Of a stretch of 64,000 nt of DNA, positions 1 through 7,692 are shown in pieces. The notes under the pieces were generated by a model. That model saw only the letters and a list, made by a program, of their open reading frames with translations. It did not search any database and had not been told where the DNA came from. The stretch's first letter is position 1. Each line of letters opens with the position of its first letter. Origin of the DNA: an uncultured Lachnospiraceae bacterium (GTDB taxonomy: Bacteria; Bacillota; Clostridia; Lachnospirales; Lachnospiraceae); NCBI GenBank assembly GCA_910588775.1, contig CAJURH010000011.1, positions 13,086 through 77,085 on the forward strand, read 5' to 3'. The position numbers and the translations under genes are program-made.

Positions 1-1
1 T

Positions 2-379
2 GTGGACGGCGCCAGGGCCAACGCGCTGGTGAACGAAGAGAACAGATACAATGCGAAACCATCCGCCAACGAGAGATGGGTTCTGTATCATATTAATTTG
101 AGATACATAGCGGGAAGCGGACAGATGAGCGGGTCCGATGCGATAAGCCGTTATGACTTATTCAATGAAAAGGGAACTCTTGGGATGAATACCTGTGAAA
201 CGGCCACGTTGGGCAAAAATCTGAAACCGCCGTATAGCTACATGCTTTATCCAGGCGGCCAGTGTGATTTCTGGTATGGCATTCTGTTGCCGAAAAATGT
301 GAAATACACAACGCTGCGGACGGAGCTTGGCTGGGATGATTATGGCAATCGGTTGGAGAAGTGGATTCGATTAAATTGA
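2..379 (+). CDS. C-terminal end of an unidentified protein (5' truncated by window edge)
   Basis: The reading frame is already open at the left edge and closes at 379, so only about the last 125 residues are visible. I do not recognise the family. The visible part is rich in aromatic residues and glycine and reads like a beta-rich extracytoplasmic domain, with a run of Tyr/Trp residues near the end (YPGGQCDFWYGILLP). It has some flavour of a DUF4352-type immunoglobulin-like domain, but this is only a guess. No membrane segment or catalytic motif is visible in this fragment. An intrinsic terminator follows directly, so it is the last gene of its transcript. Confidence 0.55.
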   Translation: MDGARANALVNEENRYNAKPSANERWVLYHINLRYIAGSGQMSGSDAISRYDLFNEKGTLGMNTCETATLGKNLKPPYSYMLYPGGQCDFWYGILLPKNVKYTTLRTELGWDDYGNRLEKWIRLN

Positions 380-404
380 TAAAATGTGAATAAATATTTT
401 GAGA

Positions 405-437
405 AGAGCTGCTGGCATGATCCGGCAGTTCTTTGTT
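405..437 (+). terminator. Intrinsic terminator after the left-edge gene
   Basis: An 11-bp imperfect stem (405-415 with 422-432, including G-U pairs) has a short loop and is followed by a T-rich tail (TTTGTTTTC). It lies 26 bases after the stop codon at 379. Confidence 0.6.
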
Positions 438-608
438 TTCTAAAAAACATATCTTGAAATGTCTGAATTATGCGGTCTGTCTGGCGGCGGACTTTTAAAG
501 TTAATTTTCCTCTGCATTTAATATCAGTAATTATTTATATAAAATGTATATATTTTGTGAATTTTTGTAAAAAATATGTGTTTGTCATATATTTATACCG
601 AATGCGTA

Positions 609-637
609 TTGACTTTCGAAAGCGTATAGGGTATTAT
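609..637 (+). promoter_or_regulatory. Sigma-A promoter of the mttB-MFS-BCCT operon
   Basis: TTGACT at 609-614 and TATTAT at 632-637 are separated by exactly 17 bases. Transcription would start near 644, giving a leader of about 190 bases before the methyltransferase start at 837. The first palindromic operator begins about 6 bases after the predicted start, a position typical for repression. The rest of the 380-836 gap is AT-rich; apart from the terminator, this promoter and the two operators I see nothing in it. Confidence 0.7.
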
Positions 638-649
638 AACAGTACAAAG

Positions 650-661
650 ATAACGCGTTAA
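650..661. promoter_or_regulatory. Operator copy 1 (ATAACGCGTTAA)
   Basis: A perfect TAACGCGTTA palindrome with central CG sits just downstream of the predicted start site of the mttB operon. The same motif family (WTAACGYGTTAW) occurs at 782, 7437 and 7589. A palindrome with central CG is typical of LacI-family operators; the actual regulator is not known. Confidence 0.65.
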
Positions 662-781
662 CCTAACGATTTGGCTTTAATAGTTTAGCACTCATATAGA
701 AAAATATCATATAAACAATATATTAAATGGCGAATATAGCACAACGCTCACGCGAACAGATGGTTTATTTCACATATTGGG

Positions 782-793
782 TTAACGTGTTAA
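782..793. promoter_or_regulatory. Operator copy 2 (TTAACGTGTTAA)
   Basis: Second copy of the WTAACGYGTTAW motif, 132 bases after copy 1 and 43 bases before the methyltransferase start. Two operators at this spacing could support DNA looping or a roadblock; that role is inference. Confidence 0.6.
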
Positions 794-836
794 ATAAAAG
801 GCGAATTGTGGTGCAATGAGAAGGAAGGAGCGAAAG

Positions 837-2258
837 ATGAAGACAGTCAATACACAGAAAATTCATGAAGCGTCCATGAGAATTTTAAACGATACGGGAA
901 TGAAATTTCATCATCCGGATGCGGTTCGGGTTTTAAAAGAAAATGGAGTTTCAATGGAGGGGAATGTAGCTCATTTTACAGAAGAGAATATTTTAAAATG
1001 GATAAAGAAAGCGCCTACCTGCGTTGAATTAAAGGCGCAGAATCCGAAATATAATGTGAAAATCGGAGGGAGACAGGTGTTGAATGCTCCGGCGGCGGGA
1101 GCGACACAGATGATGGACAAGGACGGCGCTCTAAGGCCCGCGCAGCTTGAGGATTTTATTAAAATGCTGATGTTGTATGAACAAAATGAAAATTATTCCA
1201 TTAATGGTGGGATTCCCTGTCAGCCGGAAAAGGTTCCGGAAGAGTGGTCTACACTTATCTTGTATTATGTGGCGCTGTGTCACAGCGATAAGGCAATCTG
1301 GTGTGGGACTGGCAATTATGAACAGATGGAAGCGGTGATTCAAATGTGCTGCGCCCGCTATGGCCTATCGCCGGAAGAGCTGAAAAACGATCCGCGTTTA
1401 TTTTCCATTATAAATACAAATACGCCCTTACAGCTTGATGTCAATATGACGGAAACGTTGTTCACCGTACTGAAATACCGGCAACCGGTTAGCGTGACGG
1501 CGGCAGCTATGTCGGGAACCACGGCGCCGATTACCTTGGCTGGAACCATTGCGATGGTGAATGCAGAGGTTATCGCCGGGATTGCGTTGTCTCAGATGTA
1601 CGCGCCGGGTGCTCCTGTTGTCTACGGCTCACAGTCCTCCAACGCGGATATGGCTACATGCGCCATGGCCATCGGTTCTCCGGAGGGAGCGCTTTGCTAT
1701 AAATACTGTGCGGAAATGGCCCGGTTTTATGGTATACCCAGCCGTGCGGGTGGAGCGCTGACGGATGCCAAGGCTGTGAACGCGCAGGCGGGCTATGAAT
1801 CAATGCTTACATATCATGCCTGTCACCAAAACGGCGTGAATATGATTTTCCAGTCGGCGGGCATTATGGAAAGCTATCTGGCGGCATCATTTGAAAAAAT
1901 GATTGTCGACTTCGAGATCATAGACGCTGTGAACAGATACGACAGGGAGCTTGAAATAAACGAAGAGACGATTCCGGAGGAGTTGATACGGGAAGTTGGG
2001 CCTGGCGGACAGTATTTATTAGAAGAGCATACTTTTGAATATTGTAAAAAAGAGCCTATGCTTCCGAATATCAGTGTGCGGGGAGAGAAGCCGGATGCGG
2101 CTAAAGCGTTTGATCGGAATATAGAGAATCGCATGAATGAGCTGCTTATAAACTACCGTCGGCCTGAGATTGGGGCGGATGCTTTGGGGCGGATGCGCAA
2201 GATTCTGCTGGATAAGGGAATCGAGGCTTCTTATATAGATATGTTGGATCGGTTATAA
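837..2258 (+). CDS. MttB-family (trimethylamine/quaternary amine) corrinoid methyltransferase, non-pyrrolysine
   Basis: This 473-aa protein belongs to the MttB superfamily (COG5598). Its members move a methyl group from a quaternary or tertiary amine to a cognate corrinoid protein in the cytoplasm. The length matches the family, and the Gly/Ala-rich TIM-barrel strands are visible (AAAMSGTTAPITLAGT, GGQYLLEEHT near the C-terminus). No in-frame TAG is used, so it is of the non-pyrrolysine branch, whose studied members act on glycine betaine, proline betaine, carnitine and similar compounds. The start at 837 is preferred over an upstream in-frame ATG at 816 because AAGGAG lies 6 bases before it. 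An MFS and a BCCT gene follow at once, which supports a quaternary-amine substrate. The exact substrate cannot be read from sequence. No corrinoid protein gene is nearby. Confidence 0.85.
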   Translation: MKTVNTQKIHEASMRILNDTGMKFHHPDAVRVLKENGVSMEGNVAHFTEENILKWIKKAPTCVELKAQNPKYNVKIGGRQVLNAPAAGATQMMDKDGALRPAQLEDFIKMLMLYEQNENYSINGGIPCQPEKVPEEWSTLILYYVALCHSDKAIWCGTGNYEQMEAVIQMCCARYGLSPEELKNDPRLFSIINTNTPLQLDVNMTETLFTVLKYRQPVSVTAAAMSGTTAPITLAGTIAMVNAEVIAGIALSQMYAPGAPVVYGSQSSNADMATCAMAIGSPEGALCYKYCAEMARFYGIPSRAGGALTDAKAVNAQAGYESMLTYHACHQNGVNMIFQSAGIMESYLAASFEKMIVDFEIIDAVNRYDRELEINEETIPEELIREVGPGGQYLLEEHTFEYCKKEPMLPNISVRGEKPDAAKAFDRNIENRMNELLINYRRPEIGADALGRMRKILLDKGIEASYIDMLDRL

Positions 2259-2277
2259 TCGGAAAGGACGGGGGCAA

Positions 2278-3543
2278 ATGAAATCAAAATTTAGCGTACA
2301 GACATATGTGGGAATTGTGTTGTTAAGCTTGAGCGGCGCGGCTATCTATCTTCTTCCTTATTTAAGGTGGTCGTATTACGATGCGCTGATGGAGGCGTCC
2401 GGACTGAATAACACTCAGTTTGGGGTGACGATGAGTGTTTTTGGCGTGCTGGCCATGATTTTCTACCCGGTGGGTGGACTGGCTGCAGACCGGTTTTCGG
2501 CGAAAAAGCTGCTGAGCATTGCTGTCATTGGATCGGGCATTCTGGGAGTCTGGTATTCTACTTTTCCCAGTTATATGGCGCAGGTAGTTATTTATGCCGG
2601 CTGGGGCGTTCTGTCCACGCTGACATTCTGGGCGGCGATGATGAAAGCTACCCGGCAGCTGGGCAGCAGCGATGAACAGGGTAGGCTATTCGGGCTTGTG
2701 GAAGGCGGAAGAGGAGTTTTGTCAACCATCGTGTCCTTCGCGGCGTTGTTTGCTTTCAGTAAGATGGGAGAGGGACTGGGCGGTCTCAAAGGCATTATTG
2801 TTGCCATGTCTGTGGTCAACATAGTCACAGGGATTCTGATTTTCTTTTTCCTGAAGGAAGGGCAGAGGGAAGATGTGAAAGAGGAAGGGCAGAAGAAGCT
2901 GCAGCTGTCGGATATCGTAAGAATTTTGAAAATGCCTGCCATTTGGCTGATTTCCCTGATTATTATCTGCTGTTATAGCGTGTATCTTGGGAGCACTTAT
3001 CTGACCCCGTATTTTACCAATGTTATCGGAGCCACAGCGTCTTTCGCCGCGCTTTTGTCTATAATGAGAACTTATGTTCTACAGTTTTTAGGTGCACCTA
3101 CCGGGGGTATGCTGGCGGATAAGATTGGGTCCATTACAAAAGTGATTAACGGTTGTTACGTGGTGATGATTGCGGCTCTGGTTCTGATTATTTTGCTGCC
3201 GTCAACCAAAGGCGCCATGATTCCGTTGATTATTGTGTTGCTGGCGCTCTGCGGAGGGATCTTTGCCATGCGGGGGATTTATTTCGCCACCATTGACGAG
3301 GTGGACATCCCCATACATGTGACGGGCACGGCAGTGGGAATTGTATCCATCATCGGATTCATGCCCGATGTTTTCATAAGCGCTCTGTGCGGAAAGTTCC
3401 TGGACGTCTTTGAGGGGGCGGCCGGATACCGCGCGATTTTCATTATGATGCTTGCGTTTGCGGTGGTTGGACTGATTTCGACTATGTTGCTGTTGAAGCT
3501 CAACAAAAGAGGTAGGGCGAATGAAAGGACAGAAAATAAATAA
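2278..3543 (+). CDS. Major facilitator superfamily permease
   Basis: A 421-aa integral membrane protein with about 12 hydrophobic segments and a loop containing GGLAADRFSAKK between segments 2 and 3, the usual MFS signature position. It contains a charged central loop (around residues 195-215, KEGQREDVKEEGQ) between two six-helix halves. It begins 19 bases after the methyltransferase stop and overlaps the next gene by 23 bases, so it is co-transcribed with both. It probably moves a substrate or product of the methyltransferase pathway, but the substrate is not known. A second transporter of another family in the same operon suggests import of one compound and export or alternative import of another. 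Confidence 0.8.
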   Translation: MKSKFSVQTYVGIVLLSLSGAAIYLLPYLRWSYYDALMEASGLNNTQFGVTMSVFGVLAMIFYPVGGLAADRFSAKKLLSIAVIGSGILGVWYSTFPSYMAQVVIYAGWGVLSTLTFWAAMMKATRQLGSSDEQGRLFGLVEGGRGVLSTIVSFAALFAFSKMGEGLGGLKGIIVAMSVVNIVTGILIFFFLKEGQREDVKEEGQKKLQLSDIVRILKMPAIWLISLIIICCYSVYLGSTYLTPYFTNVIGATASFAALLSIMRTYVLQFLGAPTGGMLADKIGSITKVINGCYVVMIAALVLIILLPSTKGAMIPLIIVLLALCGGIFAMRGIYFATIDEVDIPIHVTGTAVGIVSIIGFMPDVFISALCGKFLDVFEGAAGYRAIFIMMLAFAVVGLISTMLLLKLNKRGRANERTENK

Positions 3544-5065
3544 AGGCGTTTTTATCAGCGGTTTGGCGGTTTTCGGACTGACGGCTGTGGTGGGAATTGT
3601 GAATAATCAGGCGCTGCTTAGCGGGACGAGCATGTTGTTTAGCTTTATTTTGGATAATTTCGGCTGGCTGTTTCAGATTGTGTGTATGCTGTGTCTGCTT
3701 GTGGTGACGGTTCTGTGTTTTTCCAAGGCGGGCCGCATTAAGCTGGGTGGTCCGGATGCTGAGCCGAAGTTTTCCTTCGGTTCCTGGTTTGCCATGTCGC
3801 TGACAGGCGGCATTGCCGTGGGCATCGTGACGGGTGGCGTGAACTTTCCCATTATGCTGTACGGCAGCGTGTGGGGTGAACTGGAGGGCTTCGGTATCGA
3901 ACCGCTGACCCCGCAGGCGGCACGGTTTGCAATCGGGCGATGCTTTTATGAATGGACATTTATGCCCTATGCTTTTTATTCTCTTTGCGGCGTGTTAATT
4001 GCGTATTTGTATTATAACAAAGGCCATAAGCTTACCGTGTCGGATTCCCTACGTCCCCTTTTGGGGGATCAGATCATGGGAAAAGCGTGGGTGGTGACGC
4101 TGGTGGACACGCTGTCCATGCTGGCCATTGGATTCGGCGTGACTTCCGGTCTGGCCATGCTTTTGTCCGCGGAGGCGGAAGGGCTGGCCTTCTATGGGGT
4201 GAAAACGGGCCTGCCCTATTATGTTTTCGGAGGGCTGCTTATTACGGTATTGTTTACGGTCTCCTCTTATGTGGGTCTTGATAAGGGCCTGAAAATCGTG
4301 GGAAACGCCAATACGTATTTCTATTACGGACTGTTGATTTTCCTTTTCCTCGCAGGGCCTACCAGTTTTATTCTGCGCAACAGCACGGCGGGGGCGGCCA
4401 CCTGGCTTCAGAACTTCTGGATCTGGGGACTGGACCCCATCGACATTGGCGGCGAGGCGCTGACGAAGAGCTGGACCCTTTTCGATATGTGTATGTGGAT
4501 TGCCTATGCGCCTATTATGGGCATCCTGTTGACGCTTCTGGCTCGCGGCCGCACCATTCGTGAATTTATGCTGGTGAACTGGATTCTGCCCTCGGTATTC
4601 GGAATAATCTGGTTTGGAATCTGGGGGAATACGGCGATTCACATGCAGAGCGCAGGACGGCTGGACCTGGTGAAAATCAGCGCGGAAAAAGGCTATTTGG
4701 CGGCCTTGTGGGGATTTCTGAGAGAACTGCCCCTGGGCAATGTGCTTGTAGTGGCCAACATTGTGGTCATTGCCATGAGTTTCGTCACGGCAGCGGATGC
4801 CACACTTACGAACCTGGGATCCCTTTGTGTAAAAGATGTTCCTGTTGGAACGGAGCCGTCGGCCAAGGTAAAAGTTGTATGGGGCGCGGTAATTGGAATT
4901 ATGGCGGTGGTGATGGCGGCGTTCGGAGGAGGCTCTCAGGGGCTGGACGGGGTGAAATCCCTGGCCACCATTGGTGGAGCGTTAACTTTCCTTGTCTTCA
5001 CGCTGATGATTTTTTCGGCCATAAATGTGTTCTTTTTGAAGTGGCCGGAAGATGAAAAAGAATGA
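3521..5065 (+). CDS. BCCT-family (betaine/carnitine/choline) transporter, divergent
   Basis: A 514-aa polytopic membrane protein of the betaine-carnitine-choline transporter family. The best anchor is the segment SWTLF...MWIAYAPIMG followed by RGRTIREF, which lines up with the family segment containing WT-FYWAWW-SW-PFVG and RGRSIREF. In this protein several of the family's signature tryptophans are replaced: the first two of the WAWW group read as Met, and the SW tryptophan reads as Tyr; one Trp is kept. These aromatic residues bind the trimethylammonium group in known members, so specificity may differ from BetP or CaiT. The gene overlaps the MFS stop by 23 bases and ends the operon before an intrinsic terminator. 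A role in uptake of the methyltransferase substrate is inferred from position. Confidence 0.85.
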   Translation: MKGQKINKGVFISGLAVFGLTAVVGIVNNQALLSGTSMLFSFILDNFGWLFQIVCMLCLLVVTVLCFSKAGRIKLGGPDAEPKFSFGSWFAMSLTGGIAVGIVTGGVNFPIMLYGSVWGELEGFGIEPLTPQAARFAIGRCFYEWTFMPYAFYSLCGVLIAYLYYNKGHKLTVSDSLRPLLGDQIMGKAWVVTLVDTLSMLAIGFGVTSGLAMLLSAEAEGLAFYGVKTGLPYYVFGGLLITVLFTVSSYVGLDKGLKIVGNANTYFYYGLLIFLFLAGPTSFILRNSTAGAATWLQNFWIWGLDPIDIGGEALTKSWTLFDMCMWIAYAPIMGILLTLLARGRTIREFMLVNWILPSVFGIIWFGIWGNTAIHMQSAGRLDLVKISAEKGYLAALWGFLRELPLGNVLVVANIVVIAMSFVTAADATLTNLGSLCVKDVPVGTEPSAKVKVVWGAVIGIMAVVMAAFGGGSQGLDGVKSLATIGGALTFLVFTLMIFSAINVFFLKWPEDEKE

Positions 5066-5090
5066 ACGTTTGCAGGGGCCCGCAGCGAAG

Positions 5091-5127
5091 AGCGGTTTCG
5101 GAATGGACTTTCCGAAGCTGCTTTTTG
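5091..5127 (+). terminator. Intrinsic terminator of the methyltransferase operon
   Basis: A stem with a core TTCGGAA/TTCCGAA pairing and imperfect outer AGC/GCT pairs is followed by CTTTTTG. It lies 26 bases past the BCCT stop. Confidence 0.65.
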
Positions 5128-5150
5128 TTTGCGCGGCGGGTGAATATACT

Positions 5151-5179
5151 TTGACAAAGGTGGAAAAAAGTTGTATAGT
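5151..5179 (+). promoter_or_regulatory. Sigma-A promoter of the TetR regulator
   Basis: TTGACA at 5151-5156 and TATAGT at 5174-5179 are separated by 17 bases. A small inverted repeat, TAGC-N6-GCTA at 5183-5196, covers the predicted start region and could be an autoregulatory site; that is inference. The WTAACGYGTTAW motif of the neighbouring promoters is absent here. Confidence 0.7.
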
Positions 5180-5238
5180 AGTTAGCGGAAATGCTATTTA
5201 TATTGTGAAATTAAGAAAGTAAAAGGACGGAAATTATA

Positions 5239-5889
5239 TTGTCGGTAGAGGACACAAAGAGAAAGCTGGTAGAAGCGGCTTATAAAATACTAAAGGAAAA
5301 CGGATTTGAAAGCGTAAAAGCGAGGGATGTGGCCAAAGAGGCCGGCTATGCGGCTACGGTCATCTATAAACACTTTGGAAATCTGAATTTCCTGGTCACC
5401 CTGGCCTCTCTTCGAGAACTGGAGAAATATAACAAAGAAAACATGGAGCTTACCGCGGAGGTCAGTGACAGTGTTCAAGTGTCCAAGCTGTCGTGGAAAT
5501 CTTTTTTGCTCCACGCTTTTCACAATCCGCCGGTGTTCGAGAATTTATTCTGGGGGAAGGCAAGGGCTATCTTTGAGGACGCTGTTGTGGAATATTTCCA
5601 GCTATATCCGGAGGAAATCCAGAAGAAGACTTCCACGTTTTTCTATCTGGCTTATTTCAGCTCCAACATAGAGGAGCGGGATTTTATGCTGCTGCGGCAG
5701 GCGGCCAACGAAGGCCGCATGACTTTAGAGGACGCTTTTTACGTCAGCCGGGTAAACGGAATGATCGCCCACGCGGCGCTGCTAGAACATATGGAGGACT
5801 ATAAAGACGAGAAAATTGCCACGAGGGCTGCGGAGAATTGTTATAAGCTTATCGAAAAGACCATTGATAAATGGCTGATTCATGGATGA
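5239..5889 (+). CDS. TetR/AcrR-family transcriptional regulator
   Basis: A 216-aa regulator with an N-terminal TetR-type helix-turn-helix at about residues 8-50 (ENGFESVKARDVAKEAGY then ATVIYKHFGNL). The longer C-terminal ligand-binding part has no recognisable subtype. The start codon is TTG with AAAGGACGG 8 bases upstream. It has its own promoter between two amine-related transcription units, so it probably senses a pathway ligand. Its operator is not established: the shared palindromes at the mttB promoters look more like LacI-type sites. It converges on the second mttB gene, sharing a bidirectional terminator. Confidence 0.85.
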   Translation: MSVEDTKRKLVEAAYKILKENGFESVKARDVAKEAGYAATVIYKHFGNLNFLVTLASLRELEKYNKENMELTAEVSDSVQVSKLSWKSFLLHAFHNPPVFENLFWGKARAIFEDAVVEYFQLYPEEIQKKTSTFFYLAYFSSNIEERDFMLLRQAANEGRMTLEDAFYVSRVNGMIAHAALLEHMEDYKDEKIATRAAENCYKLIEKTIDKWLIHG

Positions 5890-5896
5890 TGTACAT

Positions 5897-5939
5897 AAAA
5901 AACGGATGTGCCTGTGTAAAACAGGGACATCCGTTTTTT
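5897..5939. terminator. Bidirectional intrinsic terminator between tetR-like gene and second mttB
   Basis: A 13-bp perfect stem (AAAAAACGGATGT with ACATCCGTTTTTT) is flanked by A-run on one side and T-run on the other, so it can end transcription from both convergent genes. Confidence 0.85.
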
Positions 5940-5942
5940 ATA

Positions 5943-7385
5943 TTAATCTAGTCTTGACTGGAAGCTTTGATCTTTGGCCGCAACCAACCTATCCAGTTCA
6001 GCAAGCGCGCTGTCAGATAGTTCTTCGGGGACATGGGTTTCCAGAAGATTTATCGTGTAGTCGTGGGCTCGCTGGGTGATGGTTTTCGCGCCTGCCGCTT
6101 CCCAGGCTTCGTAATTTTCCCGGTTGGTCAGGGTTGGAGCCCAGATTTCTTCCCGGAACAGTTCCATTGTGTGTTCTTCCGAGAGGAAATTGCCGCCGGC
6201 TCCCACATCCAGGATTACTTCTTCGGCCAGATGCTCTTCATCCACTTCGATGCCTTTTAAGAAACGCTTCACCTGGCCCACCAGTTCGTCGCACATGACC
6301 ATAGACAGTGCGGAACCGGTGATGGCAGCGTCCATGAAGCCCACATCGTGAATGATGTTGCCGCCGGAAGCCATGGCTGAGAAAATCTGAAGCATTGATT
6401 CGGATGCGGACTGTGCGTCTTCTACCTTGGAGTCGCTGCATCCGGCGGCGGTGAATACCGGAATGTCTAGTTCATGGAATATTTCGATGCCGCCTGTGTG
6501 CAGTAGGGTAAATTCTGGTGAGCCGTAGGCGTGCTGCATGGTCCTCATGTCCATAGGGCCGCCGCCGGTTCCTCCGATGAAAGGCGTTCCCTCCTGCACC
6601 AACTGGCTCAATACCAGTCCGGCCAAGGAATCCGCCATTCCCACAGACAATGTGCCGGCTATGGTGACGGGAGCCGTGGCGCCCATAATCATCCCCGGAG
6701 AATAGATGCAGGGGATTTTATTTTTCGCCAGCAGAATCAGTTTTTCCAAAGCGTCTTTGGAGTGAAGGAAAGGAGTGGTGGGCTCGCAGTACACAATCAA
6801 AAATGGTTTTTCCTGAAGCTTCTCCAGGCTTCCGGCAACGACGGCGCACAGATCGATAATCGTCTGCAGGTTTTCCGCGTTGAACGCCCAGGTCACGATA
6901 GGTTTCGTGGTGTTGCGGATCATGGCGTCCACTTCATGAATGTCCGCCAGCTCTTTCTTGGCATCGCTGATCATAACCAGAGACATGGCGAAATCCATAT
7001 GCTCCAGGCCATCCACCAGACGGGCGGTAAGCGCTGCATCGTTTTTCTTGGAAGGCCGTCTTTCCCCTGTATATATGTCAAAGAAATTAGGGCAGGTGGG
7101 GCCAGGGCCTACATATGTATTGCGTCCGCCTACTTGCATGGCGGGGTTGCCGTTTCTGTCATACACCTGGAACATGGAAGGCGCGGATTCAATGCATTTT
7201 TTGACAAGAGGGGCGGGGATCTTTACATTGTCCCCCTCAACGGTGCAACCATTGTCTGCAAAATATTTTTTTGCCTCATCACAGAAAACAGATACGCCGT
7301 TTGTTTCCAGAAGCCGATAAGCCTGCTCCAATATGGCTTGGCGTCCTTCGGTGGATAATAATTGGAAAATAGGTCTTGTCGTCAT
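5943..7385 (-). CDS. Second MttB-family corrinoid methyltransferase, non-pyrrolysine
   Basis: A 480-aa MttB-superfamily protein, a distant paralogue of the one at 837-2258. It shares the layout and the Gly-rich C-terminal element (DVGAGGNFLSEEHTMELF here, VGPGGQYLLEEHTFEY in the other). It is expected to demethylate a quaternary or tertiary amine onto a corrinoid protein. No in-frame amber codon is present. It is transcribed alone, convergent to the TetR gene, from a promoter that carries the same operator motif as the first mttB operon, so the two are probably co-regulated. The start has a good AGGAGG ribosome site 10 bases upstream. Divergence from the first copy suggests a different amine substrate or corrinoid partner rather than a recent duplication. 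Confidence 0.85.
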   Translation of the reverse strand: MTTRPIFQLLSTEGRQAILEQAYRLLETNGVSVFCDEAKKYFADNGCTVEGDNVKIPAPLVKKCIESAPSMFQVYDRNGNPAMQVGGRNTYVGPGPTCPNFFDIYTGERRPSKKNDAALTARLVDGLEHMDFAMSLVMISDAKKELADIHEVDAMIRNTTKPIVTWAFNAENLQTIIDLCAVVAGSLEKLQEKPFLIVYCEPTTPFLHSKDALEKLILLAKNKIPCIYSPGMIMGATAPVTIAGTLSVGMADSLAGLVLSQLVQEGTPFIGGTGGGPMDMRTMQHAYGSPEFTLLHTGGIEIFHELDIPVFTAAGCSDSKVEDAQSASESMLQIFSAMASGGNIIHDVGFMDAAITGSALSMVMCDELVGQVKRFLKGIEVDEEHLAEEVILDVGAGGNFLSEEHTMELFREEIWAPTLTNRENYEAWEAAGAKTITQRAHDYTINLLETHVPEELSDSALAELDRLVAAKDQSFQSRLD

Positions 7386-7436
7386 AATGAAATACCTCCT
7401 AGTGAATTTACAATTTTTATGTGAATTATAATTTGG

Positions 7437-7448
7437 TTAACGTGTTAC
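7437..7448. promoter_or_regulatory. Operator copy 3 (TTAACGTGTTAC)
   Basis: Copy of the WTAACGYGTTAW motif (last base deviates) placed just downstream of the minus-strand -10 element of the second mttB gene, so it would cover the transcription start. Confidence 0.6.
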
Positions 7449-7452
7449 CTTG

Positions 7453-7480
7453 ATTATAGCAGAATAAAGCAGGAGGTCAA
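7453..7480 (-). promoter_or_regulatory. Sigma-A promoter of the second mttB gene
   Basis: Read on the minus strand, TTGACC (7475-7480) and TATAAT (7453-7458) are separated by 16 bases. Operator copy 3 begins 4 bases after the -10 element. Confidence 0.65.
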
Positions 7481-7588
7481 TAGGGAATATTCTATAATAA
7501 TAAATGATAAAAATATACAAAAAGTACAAAATAATAAGATAATCAACAAAGATTTGAGAAATTTATAAGTAGGAAGGATGAATACTTG

Positions 7589-7600
7589 ATAACGTGTTAT
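7589..7600. promoter_or_regulatory. Operator copy 4 (ATAACGTGTTAT)
   Basis: Near-perfect palindrome, extended by G and C on the two sides (GATAACGTGTTATC, 7588-7601), 152 bases from copy 3 and between the divergent genes at 7385 and 7693. It could act as an auxiliary operator for the second mttB gene or also control the ATP pyrophosphatase gene. The remainder of the 7386-7692 gap is AT-rich; a TATAAT at about 7652 may serve the rightward gene but lacks a clear -35. Confidence 0.6.
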
Positions 7601-7692
7601 CCGAAAGGGCGCAAGCCAGTCCATTTCAATGGCATGTGGATGAAAATTGGTGTATAATGAAATAAAAGGAATGAAAATCAGGAGGTATTTCC

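Noticed and set aside
470..661. 63-codon frame upstream of the first mttB gene
   Set aside because: AT-driven composition, no ribosome site, and it runs over the sigma-A promoter and operator.
5239..5889. TetR protein as the certain binder of the WTAACGYGTTAW sites
   Set aside because: The motif is absent from its own promoter, and its central CG form is more LacI-like, so the link is left open.
837..7385. Pyrrolysine (amber) codons in the mttB homologues
   Set aside because: Both frames run uninterrupted to standard stops with normal family length, so no TAG read-through needs to be assumed.
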